A stretch of DNA of 64,000 nt from Lacibacter sp. H375 (GCF_037892425.1 NZ_JBBKTT010000001.1:248001-312000), one strand, 5' to 3'; positions 46,334 through 54,525 are shown, counted from the first letter of the stretch. The notes: generated by a model from the letters alone, not told the origin. Translations and numbers: made by a program.

Positions 46334-47197
46334 ATGATCAGGAAAAGTACAATACAGCTTTTGCGGTTTCATTTTTCGATTTTCTTAATGCCCGTTTACT
46401 GGTTTGCATTAACACAATTGGTGAACATCAACTGGAGCAATGCACTATTGATCTTTATAATACTGCATGTACTTGTCTATCCATCAAGCAATGGTTACAA
46501 CAGCTATATGGACAGGGACAGCTCCCCTATTGGCGGCCTTGCCAATCCTTTGCAACCCACAAAGCAGTTATTTTATGTAACAATCGTAATGGATGTACTG
46601 GCAGTTGCACTTTCATTCTTTATCAGTTACTGGTTGGCGTTAGGTATACTTATTTATATCATTGGTTCAAGGTTATACAGCTATCGTGGCGTTCGGCTAA
46701 AACAATATCCGATCATTGGTTATCTCACAGTCATCACGTTACAAGGCGGTTTGGTTTTCTGGATGGTGTATCATGGAAGTTCTGTGTTGTTGAAAACAGG
46801 CATGCCGATTGCAGCTATGATTGCGGCAAGCTTACTGATCGGTGGATTTTATCCGCTTACACAAATTTATCAGCACAAGCAGGATAAAGAAGATGGAGTT
46901 ACAACCATCAGTTACTTGCTCGGTTATCGCAAAACATTTGTATTCTGTGCAATTGTTTACTCAGTCGCAATGCTTTTTGTTGGATATACTTTCTTTGCAT
47001 CGCTCATGATAAAAGAATTTTTCATCCTCAGCATCTTTTTTCTTCCCATTCTCGTTTATTTCTTATGGTGGGCAGTGAAAGTGTGGAAATCAGAAAGTTT
47101 TGCAGATTTTAAACATACGATGCAGATGAACGTTTTGGCAAGTGTATGCACCAATGCAGCATTTATAACGATCTTAATCATGAATCAATTTGAGTAA
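46334..47197 (+). CDS. UbiA-family prenyltransferase
   Basis: A 287-residue integral membrane protein with about nine helices. The first Asp-rich motif is NGYNSYMDRD at 53-62 (N..D.D form of NDxxDxxxD). The second is YQHKQDKEDG at 179-188. Both bind Mg-diphosphate in UbiA enzymes, which transfer prenyl groups to aromatic or quinone-like acceptors. It is the first gene of a four-gene operon; its stop overlaps the next gene's TTG start by 8 bp. The likely acceptor is the aromatic product of the neighbouring type III PKS (inference). Confidence 0.88.
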   Translation: MIRKSTIQLLRFHFSIFLMPVYWFALTQLVNINWSNALLIFIILHVLVYPSSNGYNSYMDRDSSPIGGLANPLQPTKQLFYVTIVMDVLAVALSFFISYWLALGILIYIIGSRLYSYRGVRLKQYPIIGYLTVITLQGGLVFWMVYHGSSVLLKTGMPIAAMIAASLLIGGFYPLTQIYQHKQDKEDGVTTISYLLGYRKTFVFCAIVYSVAMLFVGYTFFASLMIKEFFILSIFFLPILVYFLWWAVKVWKSESFADFKHTMQMNVLASVCTNAAFITILIMNQFE

Positions 47198-48278
47198 ACT
47201 TGTTTCCATTGGCACGGCCGTTCCGGCGTTTAAACATGCACAAAAAGATATTCTGCAGTTCATGCAGGAAGTGTATGCATTGGATACGGTTGAAAACAGG
47301 AAATTAAAATTCTTGTATAGCCAAAGTGGTATTCATACCCGTTACTCGGTTATTCCCGATTACAGTCATAAGTTACCTGAATGGAAGTTTTATCCGCATA
47401 GCGAAAACCTTGAACCCTTTCCAGATCTTGAACACCGCATGCGTTGGTTCGATCGTTATGCCGCTCCCTTATCAGTTGATGCTATCAGGCAATGTATTGC
47501 TGGAAAGATCAACAGTCAACAAATTACGCATCTCATCACGGTTAGCTGCACAGGCATGAGTGCGCCAGGTCTTGACCTGATGGTGATGGAGTTGATGGAT
47601 CTTCCAAAAAACATCTTTCGTACTTCCATCAACTTCATGGGTTGTTATGCAGCTATTCACGGATTAAAAATGGCGGATATGATTTGCAAGACGGATCGTT
47701 CAGCAAAAGTGATGATCGTTTGTACAGAATTGTGTACACTGCATTTTCAAAAAGATGCGAGTCCAGACAGTATTGCTTCTACACTTTTATTTGGCGATGG
47801 AAGTGCAGCAGCATTGGTAATGCATGATGATGCACCAGCAAAGGGACTGCACCTGAAAAGTTTTTACAGCGAAGTTGTTCCGAAAGGAAAACGGGATATG
47901 GCTTGGGAGCTTTCGTCAACAGGTTTCTTAATGACGCTGAGTGGATATATTCCCGATCTGATCAAAGAAGATTTTGCACCATTGGTAGAACGTGCTTTAC
48001 AATATGCAGGCTTGCAGCAGGAAGATATCAGTAACTGGTGCATTCATCCCGGAGGCAGGCGCATAGTAGATACGATTCATAAATCGCTGCAATTGCCGGA
48101 AGGAAAACTACAAGCTTGTTATGATGTGTTGCGTGACTTTGGCAACATGTCATCTCCCACTATTTTATTCGTGTTGAAAGAATTGATGCAAAACAGCAGC
48201 AATGATGAATCCATTTTTGGTGCCGCCTTTGGCCCCGGTTTAACAATGGAAACTTTTGTAGCTTCAACACATGCCTGA
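47190..48278 (+). CDS. Type III polyketide synthase
   Basis: A 362-residue thiolase-fold enzyme of the chalcone/stilbene/alkylresorcinol synthase family. The catalytic triad fits: Cys152 in FMGCYAAIHGL, His286 in WCIHPGGRRIVD, Asn319 in FGNMSSPTILFV. VSCTGMSAPGLD matches the conserved loop before the active site. Such enzymes extend an acyl-CoA with malonyl-CoA and cyclise the chain. The start is a TTG at 47190 inside the UbiA 3' end; no ATG is suitably placed. The gene overlaps both its neighbours by 8 bp. The closest functional parallel is SrsA/ArsB-type alkylresorcinol or alkylpyrone synthases (inference). Confidence 0.93.
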   Translation: MSKLVSIGTAVPAFKHAQKDILQFMQEVYALDTVENRKLKFLYSQSGIHTRYSVIPDYSHKLPEWKFYPHSENLEPFPDLEHRMRWFDRYAAPLSVDAIRQCIAGKINSQQITHLITVSCTGMSAPGLDLMVMELMDLPKNIFRTSINFMGCYAAIHGLKMADMICKTDRSAKVMIVCTELCTLHFQKDASPDSIASTLLFGDGSAAALVMHDDAPAKGLHLKSFYSEVVPKGKRDMAWELSSTGFLMTLSGYIPDLIKEDFAPLVERALQYAGLQQEDISNWCIHPGGRRIVDTIHKSLQLPEGKLQACYDVLRDFGNMSSPTILFVLKELMQNSSNDESIFGAAFGPGLTMETFVASTHA

Positions 48279-48975
48279 TCTTTCCAAACGATCATATCAA
48301 AAAGAAATACTCGATGGCGATGACAGCCCGTTTGAAGACATCAAACGAAACATGCACGAGCTTGATGTGATCAATACATGGTTGGGCGGACATCAAATTA
48401 CGATTAATGGACTGCAGCAATTGATGAAGGATGAAAGTCACCCGCATGTAATTCACATCTGTGAAATTGGTTGTGGCGGCGGCGATAATCTCAGAGTAAT
48501 ACAACAATACTGTAAAAAGAAAAGCATTTCTGTAAAACTGATTGGTGTTGATATCAACCCACATTGCATTGCTTTCGCTCAGTCAAGAAAAGAAAATGAA
48601 GGCATTGAATTTATTTGTTCAGATTATTCAACTGTATCGTTCCCACAAAAACCAGGTATTATTTTTTCCTCTTTGCTCTGCCATCACTTTACTGAACAGG
48701 AATTGCAACAGCAGTTTGTGTGGATGAAGGATCATTCCTCAATGGGCTTTTTTGTGAATGACTTACACCGACATCCGATCGCTTATCATTCCATCAAACT
48801 CATAACAAGATTTTTTTCAAAATCATACCTTGTGAAAAACGATGCGCCGTTGAGCGTTGCACGAGGATTTAAAAAAGATGAGCTTACTCAACTTTGTGAT
48901 CGTTCGTCCATCAACAAATATCAATTAAAATGGATGTGGGCTTTTCGTTGGTTATTGATTTATAAACATGACTGA
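48271..48975 (+). CDS. Class I SAM-dependent methyltransferase (PKS tailoring)
   Basis: A 234-residue Rossmann methyltransferase with motif I EIGCGGGDNL at 65-74, acidic loop GVDINPHCIAFA, and a motif IV-like IIFSSLLCHHFTEQEL. The family contains ubiquinone/menaquinone-type and BpsB/SrsB-like methyltransferases that modify PKS products. It begins with ATGCCTGA, overlapping the PKS stop by 8 bp, and ends overlapping the FAD gene by 8 bp. It probably O- or C-methylates the phenolic lipid (inference). Confidence 0.86.
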   Translation: MPDLSKRSYQKEILDGDDSPFEDIKRNMHELDVINTWLGGHQITINGLQQLMKDESHPHVIHICEIGCGGGDNLRVIQQYCKKKSISVKLIGVDINPHCIAFAQSRKENEGIEFICSDYSTVSFPQKPGIIFSSLLCHHFTEQELQQQFVWMKDHSSMGFFVNDLHRHPIAYHSIKLITRFFSKSYLVKNDAPLSVARGFKKDELTQLCDRSSINKYQLKWMWAFRWLLIYKHD

Positions 48976-50104
48976 CAGGCATTACGATATTGCAATTATT
49001 GGTGGCGGTTTGGCTGGATTGGCACTAGCTATTCAATCGGCAAAACAAGGTTATTCAGTTGTGTTATTTGAAAAAGAAAAATATCCTTGCCATAAAGTAT
49101 GTGGTGAATACATCAGCATGGAGAGCTGGAACTTTCTTGAATCACTAGGAGTTCCATTATCAACTTTAAACTTGCCTATCATTAAACAACTGGAAGTGTC
49201 GTCGCCTCAAGGAAATATCTTTCAACATGAACTGCCACTTGGCGGTTTTGGAATCAGTCGTTACAAATTGGATGAACTTCTGGCGACTATTGCCCGTCAA
49301 CATAATGTTCTTTTGCTGGAAGAAACAAAAGTGAATGATGTGATCTTTCAGAACGACGCATTTATCATTCATTCATCTGCAGGTGCGTTTACTTCAACAG
49401 TTGCGGCGGGTTGTTTTGGCAAGCGCAGTAATCTTGATGTAAAATGGAATCGAAATTTTGTGCAGCAAAAACCAAATAAACTCAACAACTACATTGCTGT
49501 TAAATATCATATCAACATCAATCGTCCGGCTGGTGTAATTGCATTGTACAATTTCGAAAATGGATATTGTGGTATTTCACAAATCGAAGATGGAAAATAT
49601 TGTTTGTGTTATTTGACTACTGCGGTTAACCTGCAGAAAAGCAATAACAACATTGAGCAGATGGAGAAAAACATTCTCTGTAAAAATCCACAGCTTAAAA
49701 AAATATTCTCTGAAGCTGAGTTTTTATACGATACACCCGTAACCATTTCACAGATCAGCTTTGAACAAAAGCAACAGGTAGAACATCATGTGTTGATGAT
49801 CGGTGATGCAGGTGGAATGATCACGCCTCTTTGTGGCAACGGCATGAGCATGGCTATGCATGGAAGCAAACTTGCTTTTGAACAGGTACATGCGTTTCTG
49901 CAACAGCAAATCACACGGCAGCAGATGGAAGAATTTTATAGCTGTAACTGGCAACAGCAATTTGCCAAACGATTAAAAACCGGCAGGCTTATTCAAGGTT
50001 TATTTGGCAAACCAAGCATCACCAATCTCTTCATCAATTCAGTCAAAACGCTGCCGTTCCTGGCCAAGCCTTTGATACGCCTCACACACGGCCAATCTTA
50101 CTAA
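48968..50104 (+). CDS. FAD-dependent oxidoreductase (geranylgeranyl-reductase-/monooxygenase-like)
   Basis: A 378-residue flavoprotein. The FAD Rossmann motif is IIGGGLAGLALA (about 10-21), followed by FEKEKYPCHKVCGEYIS, a common feature of the geranylgeranyl reductase/aromatic hydroxylase branch. The second FAD motif is IGDAGGMITPLCGNGMSMAMH (about 278-298). In srsABC-like pathways the third gene is a flavin hydroxylase that turns the methylated resorcinol into a quinone; a prenyl-chain reductase is the alternative. It overlaps the methyltransferase by 8 bp and ends the operon. Confidence 0.86.
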   Translation: MTDRHYDIAIIGGGLAGLALAIQSAKQGYSVVLFEKEKYPCHKVCGEYISMESWNFLESLGVPLSTLNLPIIKQLEVSSPQGNIFQHELPLGGFGISRYKLDELLATIARQHNVLLLEETKVNDVIFQNDAFIIHSSAGAFTSTVAAGCFGKRSNLDVKWNRNFVQQKPNKLNNYIAVKYHININRPAGVIALYNFENGYCGISQIEDGKYCLCYLTTAVNLQKSNNNIEQMEKNILCKNPQLKKIFSEAEFLYDTPVTISQISFEQKQQVEHHVLMIGDAGGMITPLCGNGMSMAMHGSKLAFEQVHAFLQQQITRQQMEEFYSCNWQQQFAKRLKTGRLIQGLFGKPSITNLFINSVKTLPFLAKPLIRLTHGQSY

Positions 50105-50110
50105 AAAATT

Positions 50111-50134
50111 AATTTTCAGTAATTACTGAAAATT
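50111..50134. promoter_or_regulatory. Perfect 24-bp palindrome upstream of the GbsR/MarR gene
   Basis: The half-site AATTTTCAGTAA (50111-50122) is followed directly by its exact reverse complement. It lies 25 bp before the regulator's ATG and 6 bp after the PKS operon stop. A TAACTTAG sequence at 50148-50155 resembles a -7 box, so the palindrome would cover the -33 region. It is the likely operator of the regulator that follows, giving autoregulation (inference). Confidence 0.65.
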
Positions 50135-50159
50135 CGGAATTGTTTGCTAACTTAGGGCC

Positions 50160-50666
50160 ATGAAATTATCGGAAGCCAAACAACAGTTCATCAGCACCTG
50201 GGGCGCCATGGGTACACATTGGGGCATTAACCGCACAATGGCACAGGTACATGCTTTACTGATGATCAGTCCTGACCCACTTACGCAGGACGATGTGATG
50301 GCCCAGTTGAATATCAGCCGGGGGAATGTGAACATGAATATACGTGACCTGATCGATTGGGGTTTGGTGGACCGTGTTTTGATCCAGGGTGAACGCAAAG
50401 AATATTTCACAGCAGAAAAGGATATCTGGAAAGTAGCCCGACAGATCATTAAAGAACGGAAGAAGCGTGAACTTGATCCCATGATGAAACTGATGGATCA
50501 GTTGAGCAAAGTAGATGGCGATAAAAAAGATAAAGAAGTAAAAACCTTTCTCGACACCATTAGTGGAATTAAAAAATTTGGTGCCCATGCTGATAGTATG
50601 CTTGATGTGGTGGTGAAGAGTGATGAGAACTGGTTTATCAGTACAGCATTGAAACTCTTTAAATAA
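50160..50666 (+). CDS. GbsR/MarR-family transcriptional regulator
   Basis: A 168-residue winged-helix protein. It has QQFISTWGAMGTHWGINRTMAQVHALLMIS at the start, the recognition region LTQDDVMAQLNISRGNVNMNIRDLIDWGLV (about 42-71), and the wing ERKEYFTAEKD. This is the GbsR branch. The C-terminal helices mediate dimerisation. It sits 55 bp after the PKS operon, in the same direction, with a perfect palindrome before it and a terminator after it. It could control itself, the upstream operon, or both. Confidence 0.86.
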   Translation: MKLSEAKQQFISTWGAMGTHWGINRTMAQVHALLMISPDPLTQDDVMAQLNISRGNVNMNIRDLIDWGLVDRVLIQGERKEYFTAEKDIWKVARQIIKERKKRELDPMMKLMDQLSKVDGDKKDKEVKTFLDTISGIKKFGAHADSMLDVVVKSDENWFISTALKLFK

Positions 50667-50684
50667 TTGATCAAAGATCAATAC

Positions 50685-50707
50685 AAGCCGATTCGTTCGG
50701 CTTTTTT
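50685..50707 (+). terminator. Rho-independent terminator after the GbsR-like gene
   Basis: AAGCCGA - TTCGT - TCGGCTT (50685-50691 / 50697-50703) followed by TTTT. Confidence 0.85.
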
Positions 50708-50755
50708 AAAACATATTATTTTCATTTTTTTCTGAAATTACCAAATACATGAAAC

Positions 50756-51109
50756 ATGAAGCTGTTTAAGCAATTTGAGATCCTCATTAATATCACAATT
50801 ATTAGTATCTTTTTTATCTTATTCATCTCTACACAAGATTATAACTATGCGTTCTTTGGATATTTTATAATAGGCAGCATACAATTATTAAGCATTGTTA
50901 TACATTTTTTTACTGGATGGTTTATTGGCAGAACTACTGCAAGAATTATCTATTGTTGGTTTTTAGTTTTACTTATATTTCTCGTTCCAAGTGGCCTTAC
51001 TATCTTTTTCCTCTTTTTCGCTTCTCCCCTACTCGCACTTATTTATGTTATGATTTGTTTTCATGAATTAAGTATAATAAAATTCAAAGAGTTTATTCAT
51101 CTTAAATAA
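50756..51109 (+). CDS. Small four-helix membrane protein, unknown
   Basis: A 117-residue, very hydrophobic protein with about four membrane helices and short charged ends (KLFKQFE at the start, KFKEFIHLK at the end). No motif is recognised. It lies 6 bp upstream of another small membrane protein, with which it is probably co-transcribed. Confidence 0.6.
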   Translation: MKLFKQFEILINITIISIFFILFISTQDYNYAFFGYFIIGSIQLLSIVIHFFTGWFIGRTTARIIYCWFLVLLIFLVPSGLTIFFLFFASPLLALIYVMICFHELSIIKFKEFIHLK

Positions 51110-51115
51110 ATTGTT

Positions 51116-51550
51116 ATGAACTACACAATCCCCAACTGGCTTATTTATATTGGCGCTGCCGGACAAATTTTTACTGCCTTGGTTTATCCTTATGTTCGTC
51201 ACAAAGTTTTTGACTGGTATAACGATATCAAAAAGCTGAAACCACTTAACCAGGAAATTGCAAAAACATATGGCCGTTACATACAAGGTTTAAATTTTTC
51301 ATTTGGTTTGATCTCTTTCCTACTTGCAGAGGAATTAAAGAATGGCAGTCCACTTGCTATTGCGATAACAGGATTAATTGCTGCTTATTGGACAGGTAAA
51401 GTTATTACTCAATTTGCCTACTACCCTATGTATGAAATCCCCAATAAGCTCATTTTCAAAATTGGAGAGGTGTTGATGAATACGTTGTTCATCACATTTG
51501 CAGTAGTGTTTATCTGGTTATTCATCACAAATCTTCTTCAGTATTTATAG
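51116..51550 (+). CDS. Small membrane protein, unknown
   Basis: A 144-residue protein with an N-terminal membrane helix (WLIYIGAAGQIFTALVYPYV), a basic amphipathic segment (HKVFDWYNDIKKLKPLNQEIAKTYGRYI), then three more helices. I do not recognise the family. It follows the preceding small membrane gene by 6 bp. Confidence 0.65.
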   Translation: MNYTIPNWLIYIGAAGQIFTALVYPYVRHKVFDWYNDIKKLKPLNQEIAKTYGRYIQGLNFSFGLISFLLAEELKNGSPLAIAITGLIAAYWTGKVITQFAYYPMYEIPNKLIFKIGEVLMNTLFITFAVVFIWLFITNLLQYL

Positions 51551-51615
51551 ATTTAATAGCACAAGATTCATCTCTCATTTTTTACTTTAAAGTTGGAAAG
51601 TGATATTTTTGGCCA

Positions 51616-52407
51616 ATGAAAGATATCGCTCTGTTGACTTTTGCACTATTTGTATCAACTTCAACCTTTTCTCAAAATGTAAAGCAGGATCTATTAAATC
51701 GCTACTTTGAAGTAACAACAGAAGAAAAAGAAGCATTCTTTGTAAGGCTGTCGCAAGCTTACAAAGGTTTCTGGGCTTATACCGATTATGATGGGAAAAG
51801 CAGAATTGTAAGAACTGGTTTTTATACTGACAGCACATTTCAAACAGCAGTTGGTCCACATACTTTCCATTGGGAAGGGAAACTTGTTTACAACGGAAGT
51901 TATGTGGCTGGCAGGCCAAGTGGCTACTGGTATTTTTATAACAAGAAAGGGGAAGTTTATGATTCACTTCATTACGTTATAACTACTGCAAAAAAAGACA
52001 GTCTACCGGGTGCAGGAAACGATGAAGAAGAAAAGAAAAAAACAAAACAGCTGCAGGAAGAGCATTTAAAAAAAGATAGCAGCAAAGCGTTTTCAATTGT
52101 TGAAAAAGAAGCTTCCTTTCAAGGTGGAGATAAGGGGTGGTCAAAATATTTGACCAAGCAGCTTAGTTTTCCTGATCTGGTACTCGCTATTAATAAACCA
52201 CAACGAATGACAGTTGAAGTTCAATTTATCGTTTGCAGTGATGGTGAAATTTGTTCTGTTGAAGCAATCAACAGTTCAACTCCATTACTGGATATTATGG
52301 CAGTTAATGCTATTCGCAAAGGTCCTAAATGGACTCCTGCATTCCAAAGCGGGAGAAATGTTAAAGCATGGCGCAGGCAAAAAATCACATTCACTATTCC
52401 TGAATAA
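51616..52407 (+). CDS. Exported protein with MORN-like segment and TonB C-terminal domain
   Basis: A 263-residue protein: a signal peptide (MKDIALLTFALFVSTSTFSQ), a beta-rich central part with a GxYxxGxPxGxWxxY repeat (NGSYVAGRPSGYWYFYNKKGEV, about 95-118) of the toxin/MORN-like type, then a charged linker (DEEEKKKTKQLQEEHLKKDSS). It ends in a TonB-C domain (MTVEVQFIVCSDGEICSVEAI to the end). There is no uncleaved N-terminal membrane anchor as in TonB, so it is a periplasmic TonB-C protein, common in Bacteroidota and of unknown role. A TATTTTTG box lies only 5 bp before the ATG. Confidence 0.8.
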   Translation: MKDIALLTFALFVSTSTFSQNVKQDLLNRYFEVTTEEKEAFFVRLSQAYKGFWAYTDYDGKSRIVRTGFYTDSTFQTAVGPHTFHWEGKLVYNGSYVAGRPSGYWYFYNKKGEVYDSLHYVITTAKKDSLPGAGNDEEEKKKTKQLQEEHLKKDSSKAFSIVEKEASFQGGDKGWSKYLTKQLSFPDLVLAINKPQRMTVEVQFIVCSDGEICSVEAINSSTPLLDIMAVNAIRKGPKWTPAFQSGRNVKAWRRQKITFTIPE

Positions 52408-52411
52408 TAAC

Positions 52412-52774
52412 ATGAAGAAGAAAACACTTGTACTTGGCGCATCCGATAACAGTTCACGTTACAGCTATCTGGCTATACAACGTCTCCGCAATAAAGGACA
52501 TGAAGTAGTTGGAATTGGTAAGCATACAGGTACGGTTGAAGATGTAACTATTGCAACAACACAACTACCAATCGAAGATCTCGATACGGTTACGCTTTAC
52601 CTAAACCGTCTTCATCAAAAAGGGTATTACGATTACATTCTTTCGCTCAAACCGAAACGCATCATCTTTAACCCTGGTGCTGAAAATGAAGAATTGAAAC
52701 AACTTGCACTTCAAAACAACATTCAACCAATGGAAGCATGTACATTGGTGTTGTTAAGCACTGGTCAATATTGA
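52412..52774 (+). CDS. CoA-binding-domain protein (YccU-like)
   Basis: A 120-residue Rossmann-type CoA-binding protein: KKTLVLGASDNSSRYSYLAIQRLRNKGHEVVGIG at the N-terminus, the AAxxP-like middle, and RIIFNPGAENEELKQLA. The fold matches the small CoA_binding_2 family. No enzymatic partner is fused. The ATG at 52412 comes 4 bp after the TonB-C gene stop; the frame reaches back to 52214, but that overlap is non-coding shadow. Confidence 0.85.
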   Translation: MKKKTLVLGASDNSSRYSYLAIQRLRNKGHEVVGIGKHTGTVEDVTIATTQLPIEDLDTVTLYLNRLHQKGYYDYILSLKPKRIIFNPGAENEELKQLALQNNIQPMEACTLVLLSTGQY

Positions 52775-52934
52775 TTCTCTAATTAAAGTTTTGTAGGAGG
52801 TTTACAGGTTACAGATAGTTCCGTGGTCTGTCGTTTATCGTCGTCTTCGGTTATCCCCAGCTGTTAATAAACACATAACTCAACAATCTTGCAGCAGCCG
52901 GAAAGAATTTCGTAAATTAGGAAAACCCTTTTTT

Positions 52935-53408
52935 ATGAAATGGAGAAAATTCAATGGCGAGCATATCCGCATTCCAATCAAGGAAGAGGTTCGTGCCGCC
53001 ATTATAAGAGAAACCGGCAGAGGCTTTCGTCTGAAAGTTTGTGTTGGTACAGACAGCCAGGTAAAAGGAATGGAAACAGAGTTTGCAACGGTCATTGTTT
53101 TTTTGCGTGAAGGTCATGGTGGATTTATGTTCATTCATAATGAAAAAACAAGACAGAAGTATTCCATTAAAGAACGTATGCTTGTTGAAGTTGCCAAGAG
53201 TATTGAAATTGCTTATGAACTTTGCGATCTTTTTACAGAGTATGATGTTGATATGGAAGTACATGCAGACATCAACACCAACCCTCACTTCAAAAGCAAT
53301 GAAGCATTGCGTGAAGCAATGGGTTACATTCTCGGTATGGGATTTGCCTTTAAAGCCAAACCAGAAGCTTTCGCCAGCAGCAGCTGCGCCAATAAAATTG
53401 TGAATTGA
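52935..53408 (+). CDS. YkuK/DUF458 RNase H-like protein
   Basis: A 157-residue protein with RNase H-like acidic residues: VCVGTDSQVKGM (Asp, about 37-40), IHNEKTR region, and VHADINTNPHFKSN. This is the DUF458 (YkuK) family, predicted nucleases of unknown substrate. TAAATTAG at 52912-52919 may be its -7 box. The last residues SSSCANKIVN are typical for the Bacteroidota branch. Confidence 0.83.
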   Translation: MKWRKFNGEHIRIPIKEEVRAAIIRETGRGFRLKVCVGTDSQVKGMETEFATVIVFLREGHGGFMFIHNEKTRQKYSIKERMLVEVAKSIEIAYELCDLFTEYDVDMEVHADINTNPHFKSNEALREAMGYILGMGFAFKAKPEAFASSSCANKIVN

Positions 53409-53536
53409 TCTTTTGCACAGATTCCTATTTCAACTGTGCGAACCACGGTGAGGTTCTTCGTCTCCCCTATCCTCAGCATCAAATTACAGCTCTCAGTTTA
53501 GCATCTTCAAGCCCATAAACAATAGTACTGTCAGGT

Positions 53537-53698
53537 CTACTTACTCAAAGCAGTTGGTGTCGCCAACCATGTATCCCCATAGTCAGGAACGTCATTGAAA
53601 AATTGTTTTGTAAGAGAATTAACAAACAGATAAGCTAAAAATAAAAGTGAAAGAAAAATAAAGACAATAGTGCCAACAGATAAAATATCTCGTCTCAT
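53537..53698 (-). CDS. Predicted 53-residue single-pass membrane peptide
   Basis: The minus strand from CAT at 53696-53698 to the stop at 53537-53539 gives a 53-residue protein. It has a basic start (MRRDILSVG), one hydrophobic helix (TIVFIFLSLLFLAYLFV, about 10-26) and a polar tail with NDVPDYGDTWLATPT. The composition is protein-like and the topology clear (N-in), and it fills most of a 402-bp gap (53409-53810) between convergent genes; I see nothing else in that gap beyond an rsmE terminator. Family unknown. Confidence 0.55.
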   Translation of the reverse strand: MRRDILSVGTIVFIFLSLLFLAYLFVNSLTKQFFNDVPDYGDTWLATPTALSK

Positions 53699-53775
53699 AT
53701 TCTCATGTTTTAGAAATGAAAGATAAATTTTGCGGCAGAGATAATTAATCGATTGTAAGGTCTGGTTATTCTATT

Positions 53776-53799
53776 AAAAAAGCAATACTTGAGTTTTGC
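53776..53799 (-). terminator. Hairpin terminator after rsmE
   Basis: On the minus strand GCAAAAC - TCAA - GTATTGC (53793-53799 with 53782-53788; six of seven pairs) is followed by TTTTTT. It lies 11 bp past the rsmE stop. Confidence 0.6.
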
Positions 53800-53810
53800 A
53801 TTTTCTGCTA

Positions 53811-54521
53811 TCATGCAATACATAATAATGCAGCAGCCACTACTCCTGCAGTTTCGGTTCGTAATCTTGTTTCACCAAGCATTATTGGCTTGTAACCGGC
53901 AGCAATTGCCTGGTTAATTTCTTCATTGGTGAAATCACCTTCAGGGCCGATCAGTATTATTGCATTTGAAAATTTTTCAATTTGAAAATTTGAAAATGAG
54001 TTCTTCTCTGTTTCTTCACAATGAGCGATCAGCTTCAATGAATTTTCAAATTGCATCGTTTTCAACTGTTCGAATTTAACCGGCTGATGCAAAACGGGCA
54101 TCCATGATTGCTGGCTTTGTAACATCGCACTTACAACTATTCCTTTCATACGGTCGTAACGGAAATGTTGTCGCTCTGTGCGTTCACTTAGCAACGGAAT
54201 AATTTCTGTTACACCAATCTCTGTTGCTTTTTCAAGGAACCATTCAAAACGGCTTGCATTCTTAACCAAAGAAACTGCAATGGTGATTTTGCGTGCAGCT
54301 TGCGGTTGATGGCTTACAGACTTTACTTGTACCACACAATGTTTCTTGTGCGCATCAGTAATAGCAGCAGTGAGCAGACTTCCTTTACCATCCGTTAAAT
54401 ACAATTGCTCTCCTACCTGCATACGCAACACCTGCACCACATGTTTGGATGTTTCTTCATTCAACGTAATAAATTGCTCAGATGCATCAAAAGAATCAAT
54501 ATAAAAAAATGGTAGTGCCAT
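53811..54521 (-). CDS. rsmE: 16S rRNA (uracil1498-N3)-methyltransferase
   Basis: A 236-residue SPOUT-class methyltransferase. The N-terminal PUA-like part has HVVQVLRMQVGEQLYLTDGKG. The C-terminal knotted domain has KNASRFEWFLEKATEIGVTEIIPLLSERTE, IGPEGDFTNEEI and LGETRLRTETAGVVAA. Odd: between LIAHCEETEKN and AIILIGPEG the frame carries SFSNFQIEKFSN, encoded by AAATTTTCAAATTGAAAAATTTTC-type words; this is the same low-complexity DNA as the atpD-atpC spacer. The domain limits suggest it lies in a surface loop, so the protein may still work. Start at 54521 fits the family. Confidence 0.92.
   Translation of the reverse strand: MALPFFYIDSFDASEQFITLNEETSKHVVQVLRMQVGEQLYLTDGKGSLLTAAITDAHKKHCVVQVKSVSHQPQAARKITIAVSLVKNASRFEWFLEKATEIGVTEIIPLLSERTERQHFRYDRMKGIVVSAMLQSQQSWMPVLHQPVKFEQLKTMQFENSLKLIAHCEETEKNSFSNFQIEKFSNAIILIGPEGDFTNEEINQAIAAGYKPIMLGETRLRTETAGVVAAALLCIA
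53964..53998. repeat. Low-complexity TTTGAAAAT-type element inside rsmE
   Basis: The plus strand reads TTTGAAAATTTTTCAATTTG followed by AAAATTTGAAAATG. The same words (AATTTGAAAATTTGAA) fill the atpD-atpC spacer. The element keeps the rsmE frame open and adds about 12 residues (SFSNFQIEKFSN). Confidence 0.7.
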
Positions 54522-54525
54522 AAAA

